DNA of 35,925 nucleotides, taken from contig NZ_SRRZ01000073.1 in NCBI RefSeq assembly GCF_013179805.1, positions 1-35,925 of the forward strand, in the 5' to 3' direction. A program made the position numbers and the translations under genes. Of this stretch, positions 9,207-17,783 are shown in pieces. This stretch comes from Microcoleus asticus IPMA8. Its GTDB lineage: Bacteria; Cyanobacteriota; Cyanobacteriia; Cyanobacteriales; Microcoleaceae. The notes beneath the pieces are model-generated. The model did not search any database, was not told the DNA's origin, and saw nothing but the letters and a program-made list of their open reading frames with translations. Numbering within the stretch: position 1 is the stretch's first letter; every line of letters starts with the position of its first letter.

Positions 9207-10007
9207 ATGAACTACAAACTTGATGTGCCGCTATCTCCCAAACTAGAAAAGTATCGCGATCGAATCGAAGCAACTATCAAACCCTATATTGAAATTACAA
9301 TTGAAAACCACGAACCCGCGAACTGGTGGCAAAGTAAATTTGGCGGATTGCCCTATTTACCTAAAGGATTCGAGTATCCTAAAACTCCTGATGGCAATTG
9401 GTTTTTTTTGCTGGCCCAAATCAACTTTTCTGAAGTACCGCCTCTTGAAGGTTTTCCCGATCGAGGAATCTTGCAGTTTTATCTTCCAGATGATAAATTA
9501 TATCTGTATGGCTTATCTTTCGACTCTGGTGAAGATATTTTTCAGGTTTTGTATTTTCCTCAACCTGATTTCAATATGGAAAATATCATCACTAATTATA
9601 ATTTTTTACCAGCAAATATTGAGTGTTTTCCTATTTGGGGATGTTGTAGTTTGCAGTTTACTAAAAAGTATGCGCCAATTAGTGATTGCGATGAGGGGCT
9701 TACAAAAATTTTAGGAGAAGATTTTTATCAATTATTGAGAGAAGACGAGGAAGTTTGGGATGATTATATGGATCTATGCGTCCCTGGCGGTCATAAAATT
9801 GGTGGCTATCATGATTCTTTTCAGTCACACGATGCTAGACCACATTGCGAAAGCGATCCGTATATTCTTTTATTTCAAATGAATTCCGGTGGAAATGATG
9901 TAATAGATATTCTGTGGGGCTTTGGTGGCGTAGGTAACTTTTTTGTCAAAGAATCAGCATTAAAAAAATTGGATTTTAGCGATGTTATCTACGAGTGGGA
10001 TTGTTGA
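9207..10007 (+). CDS. YwqG family (DUF1963) protein
   Basis: A 266-residue protein of the YwqG/DUF1963 family. Visible signatures are the G-G-L-P-Y-L-P segment near residue 47, F-F-L-L-A-Q-I-N-F at about 65-75, the G-I-L-Q-F-Y-L-P segment at about 86-93, and the C-terminal G-G-H-K-I-G-G-Y followed by L-L-F-Q-M-N-S and W-G-F-G-G-V-G-N-F-F-V. The order and length match the family. No signal peptide or membrane segment is seen, so it is cytosolic. The biochemical function of the family is not established. The gene lies 72 bp after chlB but behind its terminator-like hairpin; it has no obvious link to chlorophyll synthesis. Its codons are more AT-rich than those of chlB, which could mean independent acquisition. 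Confidence 0.85.
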   Translation: MNYKLDVPLSPKLEKYRDRIEATIKPYIEITIENHEPANWWQSKFGGLPYLPKGFEYPKTPDGNWFFLLAQINFSEVPPLEGFPDRGILQFYLPDDKLYLYGLSFDSGEDIFQVLYFPQPDFNMENIITNYNFLPANIECFPIWGCCSLQFTKKYAPISDCDEGLTKILGEDFYQLLREDEEVWDDYMDLCVPGGHKIGGYHDSFQSHDARPHCESDPYILLFQMNSGGNDVIDILWGFGGVGNFFVKESALKKLDFSDVIYEWDC

Positions 10008-10086
10008 TGGAGGGTAAAAAAGGCTATGTCGATCGCTATTTCGGAAATTGTCGATCGCGACGCACCCTACGGTATCTGGTAAATTT

Positions 10087-10470
10087 TTAGTCAGATTCAT
10101 CTGACGATATTGCTGGATACTCCAAAAGCTGTTCCCCTCGGATAATCCACAATTTACCCGCAACTTCTGCAGCATCCAATCCGCGAATTAATATTTCTAC
10201 TGCCGCTGGCAAATCTTGCGGTTTCGCTTGAGAAGGCAGACGCAGTAACACTATTCCAGAATAATCAGAAGAATTGTAGCGGAGGCGATTGCCAAACCCC
10301 CTATCCAAAGTCACCAAACATCTATCTTCCCTCCGACATATATCAATTAATAATTCATCCGGTGTAGAACTCAAATTTTGTTCCCGTACAGTCGCAACAT
10401 CATGGCCAGCCAAACGTAACATCGAAACAACGCGGATGCTGCCCAAATTTTCATCAAGTTTTAACTTCAC
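10087..10470 (-). CDS. DUF5615 PIN-like protein (putative toxin)
   Basis: A 127-residue protein of the DUF5615 PIN-like family. The N-terminal K-L-K-L-D-E-N-L strand carries the first acidic residues (Asp6, Glu7) expected of the PIN fold; D-E-L-L-I-D-I-C and the L-V-T-L-D-R-G-F-G-N segment supply the later ones. PIN domains are metal-dependent RNases, and this family is usually found directly after a DUF433 gene. Here its start overlaps the stop of the DUF433 gene by four bases (10467-10470), so the two are translationally coupled. A toxin role is inferred from the pairing and fold; no activity can be read from the sequence alone. Confidence 0.82.
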   Translation of the reverse strand: MKLKLDENLGSIRVVSMLRLAGHDVATVREQNLSSTPDELLIDICRREDRCLVTLDRGFGNRLRYNSSDYSGIVLLRLPSQAKPQDLPAAVEILIRGLDAAEVAGKLWIIRGEQLLEYPAISSDESD

Positions 10471-10727
10471 TTTAAAACTACGTTTTTTTCACCCAGAGGA
10501 ATTTCGACATAATAATCTCTTGCCAACTCAGCCCCATAAGCAATACAAGCCAAAACGTCTTCTCGTTCAATTCCCGGATATTCCTCAAGCAATTCTTCCA
10601 AAGTCATGCCGCTAGCTAGAAAGTCAAGAATTAGAGAAACCCAGATGCGATGACCGCGAATACACGGTTTGCCAAAGCAGATATTCGAGTCGATTGAGAT
10701 GCGAGACAGTAAATTATTTTGAGTCAT
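10467..10727 (-). CDS. DUF433 domain protein (putative antitoxin)
   Basis: An 86-residue DUF433 protein. Diagnostic segments are I-S-I-D-S-N-I-C-F-G-K-P-C-I-R-G-H-R-I at about 10-28 and the helix-turn-helix-like stretch L-D-F-L-A-S-G-M-T-L-E-E-L-L-E-E-Y-P at about 34-51, followed by D-V-L-A-C-I-A-Y-G. DUF433 proteins are small DNA-binding-type partners of DUF5615 PIN-like proteins. Four-base overlaps join it to genes on both sides (10467-10470 and 10724-10727), so it is the middle gene of a three-gene coupled unit. Antitoxin and autorepressor roles are inferred from context. Confidence 0.82.
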   Translation of the reverse strand: MTQNNLLSRISIDSNICFGKPCIRGHRIWVSLILDFLASGMTLEELLEEYPGIEREDVLACIAYGAELARDYYVEIPLGEKNVVLK

Positions 10728-11026
10728 GTCTTTTCAATTAGATATTTTCCATCTTCGCGCATATCGGGAATAATTGTATCCCAATTAATCAGTTCTTGAT
10801 TTTTTATTAATGATGCTTTGACGACTAAGACTCCACCAACATAATGAACCTCGCACTCTTCATCCATATTTGCTGGTTTGCTGTTGCCAGTTTCATCTGG
10901 CGCCGAAGCTACTTCCTGCTTTCTCCGCTGCCATAACAGGAAGTCAGCCAAGTTGAGGATTTCTTGCAGTTCGATTTCAGAGAAATTTTTCAGTTTGTCA
11001 ACAATTTGTTCTTGCAGAGGTATCAC
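10724..11026 (-). CDS. Small unknown protein leading the DUF433/DUF5615 cluster
   Basis: Not recognised with certainty. Read from the GTG at 11026 it has 100 residues. That start has an AAGGA ribosome-binding site about ten bases upstream. Its first 30 residues form an amphipathic helix pattern (V-D-K-L-K-N-F-S-E-I-E-L-Q-E-I-L-N-L-A-D-F-L) ending in basic Q-R-R-K, like the N termini of small DUF2281-type antitoxin-like proteins. The rest has a beta-strand G-G-V-L-V-V-K-A and an acidic tail. The frame stays open up to an ATG at 11167, giving 147 residues, but a TTGACA/TATATT promoter-like pair overlaps that ATG. I therefore favour the shorter form; the longer one remains possible. Its stop overlaps the DUF433 start by four bases, so it is probably the first gene of the operon. 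Confidence 0.6.
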   Translation of the reverse strand: MIPLQEQIVDKLKNFSEIELQEILNLADFLLWQRRKQEVASAPDETGNSKPANMDEECEVHYVGGVLVVKASLIKNQELINWDTIIPDMREDGKYLIEKT

Positions 11027-11149
11027 GGCTATTTTTTCCTTGCTTAAGACAACCGCTAGATTCAGTTTAACACCAAGCAGGAGCGAGATCCCTTTTCCAA
11101 CAAGCGTGCGATCGCCCACGAGGAAAATTTCTACACTATCAGATGAGCC

Positions 11150-11180
11150 AATATAGCTCTCATGCAAAAAATTATGTCAA
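11150..11180 (-). promoter_or_regulatory. Sigma-70-like promoter of the three-gene cluster
   Basis: On the minus strand TTGACA (11180-11175) is followed after 19 bases by TATATT (11155-11150), about 125 bases before the favoured GTG start. The -35 box is a perfect consensus, but the spacer is two bases longer than ideal, so this is a candidate only. Confidence 0.4.
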
Positions 11181-11236
11181 CCTCTACGAAAAGGGAGTAT
11201 CCCGATCTTGTGGCCCCCGTCGGGCCTTAAAATGGT

Positions 11237-12133
11237 TTACCGAAACGTCCCTAATTCAGATTTAATCATCCCGCTTTCCTGCACAATCGCGGACGCTGCT
11301 TCCCCCAAAATTTTGTGTGCGGCCGTCGTCGGATGAATGCCGTCCCAAAACAAAAATCGATCGGGACTACCACAAACACCTCCACCCGATAAACACGCAC
11401 TCGTCACATTAGTCAAGCCATATTTAGCCGGAGAAGCGATCGCTTCCCGATAAAGTGCATTAGCATCCAGAGTCGCGATTTTCAAGTCTGAATGCTGTTG
11501 ATTTAATACCTTAACAGCTCGCCTCAAACCCTGATTGTGTGCTTGTGTTAATGCAGTGAGCCTTGCAGAATTAACGCCTGTTCGCGTCGCCGGTAACTGC
11601 CCCAAATCTGGTAAATTTGCCACCAGGATATTTTTGGCACCCACACCAGCAAGAGATGCGATCGCCCTCGCCACATTTTCAACGGGAAGATTAGCATTAT
11701 TTGCCCCCTGCAAATAGTCATTAGCACCTGCCCACAGTACATACAGTGCATGAGGATTTGCCTGTTTTTGGGAGTTAGTCCATGACTGAACTTGCGCTAA
11801 CAAACCAGGGACAAGGCTATTGCGATCGCTTCCCGTTGTTGCACCTCCATAGGCCAAATTAGTGACTCGTTCAGGCGGCAACTTTAGGCGCTCGGCAAGA
11901 TACTCTACCCAAACTTTACCATTCGAGTAACGCCCTTGAAAGTAAGTCGAACGAGGCGGATATTGACCCCCGCTCGCTCGAAACACCATTCCCATATCGG
12001 AAAGACTGTCCCCAAATACATATAGTTCATTGACAGCCTCAGAACTTTGAGCTGATAGGATGAGTGCAACCATAAAAGATAAAAGCGCAATAAATACTGC
12101 AAACAACGTTTTTTTTAACACTTTTTTTAACAC
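11237..12133 (-). CDS. Secreted SGNH/GDSL esterase-lipase
   Basis: A 298-residue GDSL-type hydrolase with an N-terminal signal peptide (basic L-K-K-V-L-K-K, hydrophobic core 11-28, likely cleavage near residues 29-34). The four catalytic blocks are all present: F-G-D-S-L-S-D with nucleophile Ser43, the block II Y-G-G-A at 95-98, W-A-G-A-N-D with Asn138, and W-D-G-I-H-P-T with Asp264 and His267. It is therefore predicted to be an active esterase/lipase of the cell envelope or medium; the substrate cannot be told. Two Cys near the C terminus (C-L-S-G-G-G-V-C) could form a disulfide, which fits export. The gene starts within a 13-bp tandem repeat (TTTTTTTAACACT, plus strand). It precedes the three-gene cluster by about 70 bp, with its own upstream spacer. 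Confidence 0.92.
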   Translation of the reverse strand: MLKKVLKKTLFAVFIALLSFMVALILSAQSSEAVNELYVFGDSLSDMGMVFRASGGQYPPRSTYFQGRYSNGKVWVEYLAERLKLPPERVTNLAYGGATTGSDRNSLVPGLLAQVQSWTNSQKQANPHALYVLWAGANDYLQGANNANLPVENVARAIASLAGVGAKNILVANLPDLGQLPATRTGVNSARLTALTQAHNQGLRRAVKVLNQQHSDLKIATLDANALYREAIASPAKYGLTNVTSACLSGGGVCGSPDRFLFWDGIHPTTAAHKILGEAASAIVQESGMIKSELGTFR

Positions 12134-12576
12134 TTGGTATTAGTTATATCGTTAAAATATTTGATAATTTTTACCGCTAATTGCCGAGTTCGTAAATTTC
12201 AATTTTAGTGTTAGTTATATTTTTGAATTAGCTTAAATATTTGCCTCAATTACTAATCTATCAATTTTGGGAAAAATGTGGGGAATAAACCTGAACTTTA
12301 ATTGCGGTTTGCCTCACTCCACTGCTCAACCTACATAGATTGGTGATGTCCTCGACACTTGTCTAATGGTATCTAGCTCATAGCGCTGTGGAGGGGGCAA
12401 AACCGTACATATTTTGGGAGATTACCCAATAAAGTTAGGCAAGAGGCGAACCACGAAACTCTCGGAAACAACCACCATTGAGATAACTATCCATCACGGA
12501 ATAAAAGAATTGATTGAAAGCGGATTTACTGGGCGAGCAAGAAATCGATCGCACTTTAGATCCTTGAAAGCCCGCA
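12134..12576. other. Spacer with no recognised gene
   Basis: A 443-bp AT-rich stretch between the esterase start and the Mo-nitrogenase-domain terminator. The decamer TTAGTTATAT occurs twice (near 12139 and 12211) upstream of the esterase, which may be promoter architecture. The plus-strand open frame starting at 12414 runs through the terminator and antisense to a real gene, so I do not accept it. Confidence 0.45.
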
Positions 12577-12614
12577 CAAAACAAAAACCCTCCCCAACAA
12601 GGAGAAGGGAGGGT
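12577..12614 (-). terminator. Intrinsic terminator of the Mo-nitrogenase-domain gene
   Basis: On the minus strand ACCCTCCC (12614-12607) pairs perfectly with GGGAGGGT (12594-12587), followed at once by TTTTGTTTTG. It lies 35 bp after the stop of the minus-strand gene at 12649 and is a textbook rho-independent terminator. Confidence 0.85.
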
Positions 12615-12648
12615 GAAAAGACAGTTAAAAATTTAAGTTTTTGCAGAA

Positions 12649-13026
12649 TTAACAATAAGGAGTCACATCCTCGCCACACTCGTCAGCCAAATAACACAAA
12701 GCACGAAAGCGCAGCCCAACGATTTGCTCGTAAAGCGGATTTAACTTGCACAGCGGCGGAATGGATAATAAAGTGCGAGCGCCAATTTTGAATTCTCGCT
12801 CAAACGGACACTGGCTAGGAATAAATTTACACAGCAACCGAGCCAACTTTTGACTTTTAATAGCAGTGTTATCAAGCCATTGTTTTAGCGGATGCAAGGG
12901 GTCAAAGTCTGGCTTTTGACCGTAAGGTTGAGAATTTGTAGCGACATTAACTGCGGTTTCTTGTTTGCTAAACCTTACCCAATTTGGTAGAGTTCGGTAG
13001 GAGACTGTATGCTCAAATACGTTCAT
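12649..13026 (-). CDS. Mo-dependent nitrogenase C-terminal domain protein
   Basis: A 125-residue protein carrying the small cyanobacterial domain named 'Mo-dependent nitrogenase C-terminal' (PF06967). The signature runs through the second half: L-A-R-L-L-C-K-F-I-P-S-Q-C-P-F-E-R-E, then S-I-P-P-L-C-K-L-N-P-L-Y-E-Q, then L-R-F-R-A-L-C-Y-L-A-D-E. Despite the name, such proteins are found alone in many cyanobacteria and are not nitrogenase subunits here: no nif gene is near. Conserved Cys residues (in S-Q-C-P and P-L-C-K) could bind a metal, but this is only a suggestion. A ribosome-binding site (AGGA) precedes the ATG, and two TGTAGATA copies lie upstream near 13100. It has its own terminator. 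Confidence 0.85.
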   Translation of the reverse strand: MNVFEHTVSYRTLPNWVRFSKQETAVNVATNSQPYGQKPDFDPLHPLKQWLDNTAIKSQKLARLLCKFIPSQCPFEREFKIGARTLLSIPPLCKLNPLYEQIVGLRFRALCYLADECGEDVTPYC

Positions 13027-13497
13027 TTTGCTCTGTTCCTCTTTGATAACGAGGTGCCAAGAACTCTTTGTAGAGCTTGTGCTATATTATCTACAATCAG
13101 TATCTACAGCATCTCGTTTTGCTTTACCGGATTGAACTTCTTAAATTAATGACTTAGGGCGAGAAAAGTAGTTCCTGATTTTTTTTTAAAGACGGTGTGC
13201 GCTCTAAAAAGTGTCCTCATTTCAAGCCCAACAATTGATTGATAGGGTAAAATTTCTGTCTTCTACTTTTTAGCTTCAACCTTCGGTTGACTCTCCTTTT
13301 GTAGTTCAATTACAATTGTGACGCATTGAGGTGAATTATTCTATACGTGAAAATGCGGAACTTTTAATAAAACTTATCATATTTCTAAATAAGCTCTGCT
13401 GCAAAATACCCTGAAACCTTGCCCCAACTATATTTGGTCGCGATCGCTCAGAAACTTCTACAATGAGAAATAATCGGTATCACCGCCCTCACAACCC
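13027..13497. other. Divergent promoter region, no gene seen
   Basis: This 471-bp spacer separates divergent genes. On the minus strand the octamer TGTAGATA occurs twice (about 13093-13117) just before an AT-rich GATAATATAG that could be a -10 box for the Mo-nitrogenase-domain gene. A small TCAACC-TTC-GGTTGA hairpin lies near 13275. No coding frame or RNA gene was recognised. Confidence 0.4.
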
Positions 13498-14088
13498 ATG
13501 AGTAACCCAGAAAGCAAAGCTATCACCCGCGAATTGCAAAGCCACGCCGCCATTCTCGGCGGCTTCGTCTCCCTCCTCTGGATTATCGAAATTGTCGATG
13601 TATTCGTGTTCCGAGGCAGGCTGAATGCCTACGGAGTCCGCCCCCGCAGCATCGACGGACTTCAAGGCATCCTGTTTATGCCTTTTCTGCACGGCAGTTT
13701 TGCTCACTTAGCAGCCAATACCCTCCCTTTTGTGACATTTGGTTGGTTGATAATGCTGCGAGAAATTAGCGACTTTTTTATCGTGAGTGCCGTCACGGTG
13801 CTAGTCAGCGGATTCGGAGTTTGGCTGACCGGCGCCCCCTATTCCGTTCACATTGGTGCCAGCGGATTAATCTTTGGTTATTTCGGCTTCTTGCTGCTGC
13901 GTGGCTATTTTGAACGCAGCTTTACCTCTATTTTGGTATCTTTAGTTGTGGGTTTTTTCTACGGCAGTTTAATTTGGGGAGTTTTGCCCTCGCAGCCGGG
14001 AGTTTCCTGGCAAGCGCATTTCTTTGGCTTTGTCGGCGGGGTATTAACCGCTCAATTTTTGGGGCGGCAGAAACGGAAAATTAACTAG
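13498..14088 (+). CDS. Rhomboid family intramembrane serine protease
   Basis: A 196-residue, all-helical membrane protein with the rhomboid active-site pattern: H-G-S-F-A-H at 65-70 followed by Asn74, the nucleophile Ser122 in G-A-S-G, and the catalytic His174 in W-Q-A-H-F-F-G. About six hydrophobic helices are visible, which is the bacterial six-TM core without an extra seventh helix. It should cleave transmembrane segments of client proteins within the cytoplasmic or thylakoid membrane; the clients are unknown. The ATG at 13498 begins a short soluble N terminus; no strong ribosome-binding site is seen. It converges with the downstream histidine kinase gene. Confidence 0.92.
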   Translation: MSNPESKAITRELQSHAAILGGFVSLLWIIEIVDVFVFRGRLNAYGVRPRSIDGLQGILFMPFLHGSFAHLAANTLPFVTFGWLIMLREISDFFIVSAVTVLVSGFGVWLTGAPYSVHIGASGLIFGYFGFLLLRGYFERSFTSILVSLVVGFFYGSLIWGVLPSQPGVSWQAHFFGFVGGVLTAQFLGRQKRKIN

Positions 14089-14211
14089 GATTAGGACTTA
14101 TGGTGCACGGTATCATGACCGTAGTTTATTGCCCCGAACTTATCTGAAAGGGTAGGTTTTTTGTCAAGAAAGCTGGTTTATTTTGTAAGAATTGCATCCC
14201 GGACAGCAAGA

Positions 14212-17100
14212 CTAACTGCTAACCAATAATTCAACCCGCGCCGGCAAGCACACTGTAAAAACCGAACCGGAACCTAACTCGCTTTGAACGTGCATATCGC
14301 CACCCATCATCACGCAAAAGTGACGGCTAATAGTCAATCCCAAACCCGTGCCGCCGTACTTGCGCGTAGTTGAGGCGTCGCCCTGCATAAAAGCTTGAAA
14401 TAAATGCTGCAATTGTTCGGAGGAAATCCCAATGCCCGTATCTGCTACGCGAAAAATTATTAAGTCGGAAGGTTCTGCTATTTCTTGAGTTGTTAAGCTT
14501 TCATGTTTAACTCTTTCAATGCAGAGGGTAATAGTGCCGTGTTCCGTAAATTTAGCTGCATTGCTCAGCAGGTTGAGCAATATTTGACGAGTTTTGGTAA
14601 TGTCAGCATACATCACTCCCAAGTCGCTACCGCAATCAACTTCAAACTTATTATAATTTTTATCTACCAAGGGTTTGACAGTAGAAACTACCTCGTCAAT
14701 TAAATTAACCGGGTTGAAAGTTTCTAAGTAAAGTTCCATCCGCCCTGCTTCAATTTTAGAAATATCTAGAATGTCGCTAATTAAAGACAGCAAGTGTTTG
14801 CCCGCCATTTGAATTTTGTGCAAGTCGGGGATAAAATCTTCGCAGCCTAAATCCTCGGCGTCTTCTTTGAGCATATCGCTGTAACCAATAATCGCATTGA
14901 GGGGAGTTCGCAATTCGTGGCTCATATTCGCTAAAAAGGCGCTTTTGGCTTGGCTTGCGGCTTGAGCTACTTGCGCTACTTTTTGGAATTCTTCTGCTAA
15001 TTTGCGCTGAGTAATATCTTCAGCAATACCGACGATGCGGTAAATTTCTCCGGTTTGGCTGCGGACTGGAAAAGCCCGATCGCGCACCCAGCAAACTGAA
15101 CCGTCAGATCGCACTACCCGATACTCCTCATCATAATCGCCCAGCACCTGTTTCTCAAAAGCAGCCTTGACGCGATCGAGATCCTCCGGGTGAATAACAT
15201 CCCAAAAAGCCTGCGGTTCTGAGTGCAAACTCTGACAGCTCAAATGCCATATTTTCTCGCAAGCAGGGCTCACATAAACTAGCTGCTTTTGATTTGGTTC
15301 TCTAATCCAAAATACCTCATGAATATTTTCTGCCAACTGACGAAACCGCTCCTCGCTGGCCCGCAACTGCCCCACAGCACTGTGAAATTCAGTCACATCC
15401 TGAATCAGCGATGCCACCCCGATAATGCTGCCGTCAGCATCAACCAAAGTCGTATTGTACCACTCGCAAAGAATAATTTTGCCGTCCTTTGTCATGTTCT
15501 CGTTAATGCTACTAATTCCTCCTTGATTAGTTAGCAAAGTGATAGATAGTTGCCTGACATACTCCTTAGCACTTTCAGGAACTATTAGATCGACTCCGTG
15601 GCGTCCCATTGCTTCCAAGCGGTTGTATCCAAAAATTCTTTCCGCTGACAAATTCCATTCCGCTACTTCAAAGTTTAGATCCCATTCAATCGCCCCCAAA
15701 GGAGTTTGGTGAAGATGGAGAGCCAGTTTTTGCTGCGATTTTTGCAAAGAAAGAATTAATTCATTTTTGTCGGCGATCGCAGATTCTACCCGATCTTCGA
15801 GAGTAGTAAACGACTCTTCCAATTGAGCGGCCATCCTATTAAAAGAGCGAGCCAGGACACCCACCTCATCCTCCCGCTCTACAGACGCCATCAAGCGGAA
15901 ATCTACCGCCATCCCGTCCCATTCTCCCCGCGACAAAGCCTCCGCAGCCTTGCTCAGACGCTGAATCGGTACAACAATCCACCTAGAAGTCAGAGCGCCA
16001 ATCGCCGTTGCCACCACCAAAGCACCGAAACACAGCAACACTGTGTAGCGAGTGTTGGCATTAATCCTTTCCATAAAATCGGCTTCCGGAACCGCCACCA
16101 CAATCAACCAGTCGAGGCCCCTGCTGTCTAAAAGCGGCGTCACCTGTAGAAATTGCCGTTGACCGTCGATCGTAAAATCTAACTGGCGAGATCTGTCAAT
16201 TTTGTGCAAATCCCCGAAGCGTTCTGTCAAATAGCGGGCGGTCGATCGAATTAGAACATTCTTGCTGCTGGCTGCCACAATCCGTTTCGCAACACCATTG
16301 CTAACAATAAATGGCGGTTCCAGAGTAGAATTTGCCACCAATTGCCCAGACCTTTCTACAATAAAAGTCTGTCCTGATTTGCCAATTTTTAGAGTTTCCA
16401 AGAATTGATTGAGCTTGGAAAGTGCCAAGTCAGAACCCAGAATTCCTATCAGTTTCCCATCCTCGCCATAAACTGGTTGAGCAGCCGTAATCGCTAGTTT
16501 GGGAGCGTCAAAATAATTATAAATTTTACTCCAAGTCGGTTTGCCTGCGCGCACCGGAGCTATGTACCAAGGTCGGACGCGGGGGTCGTAGTTGAGAGTA
16601 GTTTTTAATAGCTTGGTTGGTTCCTCGAACTCCGACAGCACGTAGCTATGCAAATTATAGCCAGTAGATTGATTAGAAATCTGAACTTGCAACTTGCCGT
16701 CGTCGAGGCGTTCAACTCCAATAAAATCTTTTTTTTCGGATGCGAATTGAATGTAGCTAATTTTATCAAAAATTTTGATTTGTTTGTAGAAGTAGCGTTG
16801 CAAACTATCACTATCCTGCTCGTTCACCATGCCGAGACGGATGGCATCGAGATTGAGCTGATTGATTTGGTGTGGCGTTTCAATATAATTATTAATATGT
16901 TGCTGGATACGTGATGTGACTTCTGTCCGCAGTTGTGCGGCAACATGGTTGACGGCTATGCGCCCGTTCCGCAGCGACAGCCACCCCGTCAACCCTACAG
17001 CAGCGAAAGTCTGAAGGGCAAAAGGCACAACAAGGACGATGCGAATTGGCACTTTGCCTGACATTTTTAAAATTTGGTCGGTCAAATATCTGATTGGCAT
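14212..17100 (-). CDS. Membrane sensor histidine kinase (Cache-HAMP-PAS-PAS-HisKA)
   Basis: A 962-residue hybrid-size sensor kinase without a receiver domain. Order: TM1 at about 19-44, a large extracytoplasmic double-Cache-like domain to about 345 (with the typical Y-D-P-R-V-R-P-W-Y ligand-pocket segment), TM2 at about 350-372, HAMP at about 373-430, a linker coiled coil, PAS at about 455-575, PAS-PAC at about 580-705 (E-E-Y-R-V-V-R-S-D-G-S, then G-I-A-E-D-I-T), then HisKA with phospho-acceptor His728 in M-S-H-E-L-R-T-P and HATPase with L-L-S-N-A-A-K-F, D-T-G-I-G-I and G-T-G-L-G-L. All catalytic boxes are intact. It senses a small extracellular ligand, probably an amino acid or organic acid as in other Cache kinases; the partner response regulator is not in the window. 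It lies alone with a long upstream spacer. Confidence 0.93.
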   Translation of the reverse strand: MPIRYLTDQILKMSGKVPIRIVLVVPFALQTFAAVGLTGWLSLRNGRIAVNHVAAQLRTEVTSRIQQHINNYIETPHQINQLNLDAIRLGMVNEQDSDSLQRYFYKQIKIFDKISYIQFASEKKDFIGVERLDDGKLQVQISNQSTGYNLHSYVLSEFEEPTKLLKTTLNYDPRVRPWYIAPVRAGKPTWSKIYNYFDAPKLAITAAQPVYGEDGKLIGILGSDLALSKLNQFLETLKIGKSGQTFIVERSGQLVANSTLEPPFIVSNGVAKRIVAASSKNVLIRSTARYLTERFGDLHKIDRSRQLDFTIDGQRQFLQVTPLLDSRGLDWLIVVAVPEADFMERINANTRYTVLLCFGALVVATAIGALTSRWIVVPIQRLSKAAEALSRGEWDGMAVDFRLMASVEREDEVGVLARSFNRMAAQLEESFTTLEDRVESAIADKNELILSLQKSQQKLALHLHQTPLGAIEWDLNFEVAEWNLSAERIFGYNRLEAMGRHGVDLIVPESAKEYVRQLSITLLTNQGGISSINENMTKDGKIILCEWYNTTLVDADGSIIGVASLIQDVTEFHSAVGQLRASEERFRQLAENIHEVFWIREPNQKQLVYVSPACEKIWHLSCQSLHSEPQAFWDVIHPEDLDRVKAAFEKQVLGDYDEEYRVVRSDGSVCWVRDRAFPVRSQTGEIYRIVGIAEDITQRKLAEEFQKVAQVAQAASQAKSAFLANMSHELRTPLNAIIGYSDMLKEDAEDLGCEDFIPDLHKIQMAGKHLLSLISDILDISKIEAGRMELYLETFNPVNLIDEVVSTVKPLVDKNYNKFEVDCGSDLGVMYADITKTRQILLNLLSNAAKFTEHGTITLCIERVKHESLTTQEIAEPSDLIIFRVADTGIGISSEQLQHLFQAFMQGDASTTRKYGGTGLGLTISRHFCVMMGGDMHVQSELGSGSVFTVCLPARVELLVSS

Positions 17101-17783
17101 GATGAAGCAGAAATATTACGAACCCACAACATTTCAGAAAAGTAAAGCCTGACGAGGGCAAATTTTGAAGTTGAGATGGTTTTAGTAGGCAAAGTGCTAT
17201 TAAGAGTTCGGAATTTGTCGCTGGTAATTGAATTTTTAACGACTGCCATCGCCATCTTAGCGCGATCGCCCCCTTTAACAACAGGTGCGATCGAGATGAA
17301 TGCACTATTAATCCTGGGATAACCCTACACGCTCATACTATTATAGATTTGAGATGAAAGAATTAAACAATTGGGAAAGACTGATTCTGTAAGGGTTTAG
17401 AATTTGCCCGCTTTTGCATTCTTTTTTAAACTGGTATCTGAAACGGGGTTTTTTTAGCGTTTCGGCCTGCTGCAACGAACTATTTTCATGAAAAAAAAAC
17501 TGGTGGATACCAGTCCATGCCTCCAGCACTAACTATTTTTCTACTCCCGACGTGCGCTAATCAAACAAACCGAGTTTTTGGTTGACTCATTCCTGAAATG
17601 ACGTATTTTGGCGTTTCAACCCGCTTGCTGCGTCAGTTGTATGTTTCCGATAACGCTATCCAAAGTTATAAGTTTTGCCGGAACTTTAATTGATATCTCC
17701 ACAAGCAGCTACTTTTGATAGAGTGCAACTTAATTCCGGCTGAGTACAATAAGCATAGTAGGATGCAACTAGCGGAGGCATGG
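17101..17783. other. Long divergent spacer, no secure gene
   Basis: A 683-bp region between the histidine kinase and a small secreted protein gene. It contains an inverted pair CTGGTATC (17431) / GATACCAG (17506) and a GAAACG...CGTTTC pair around a T-run near 17445-17466. A 62-codon minus-strand open frame at 17341-17529 covers these repeats and shows no family signature. A strong GGAGG ribosome-binding site sits at 17774-17778 for the downstream gene. Confidence 0.4.

Noticed and set aside
12414..12791. 125-codon plus-strand open frame
   Set aside because: It runs through a clear intrinsic terminator and lies antisense to the end of the Mo-nitrogenase-domain gene; no family signature.
12649..13026. 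Evidence for nitrogen fixation
   Set aside because: Only the domain name suggests it; ChlL, ChlN and ChlB are nitrogenase-like but belong to chlorophyll synthesis, and no nifHDK-type gene is present.
14212..17100. Hybrid histidine kinase with a receiver domain
   Set aside because: The protein ends right after the HATPase domain; no receiver Asp motif is found in it or in the neighbouring genes.
17341..17529. 62-codon minus-strand frame
   Set aside because: It covers inverted repeats and T-runs and has no recognisable domain; treated as spacer.
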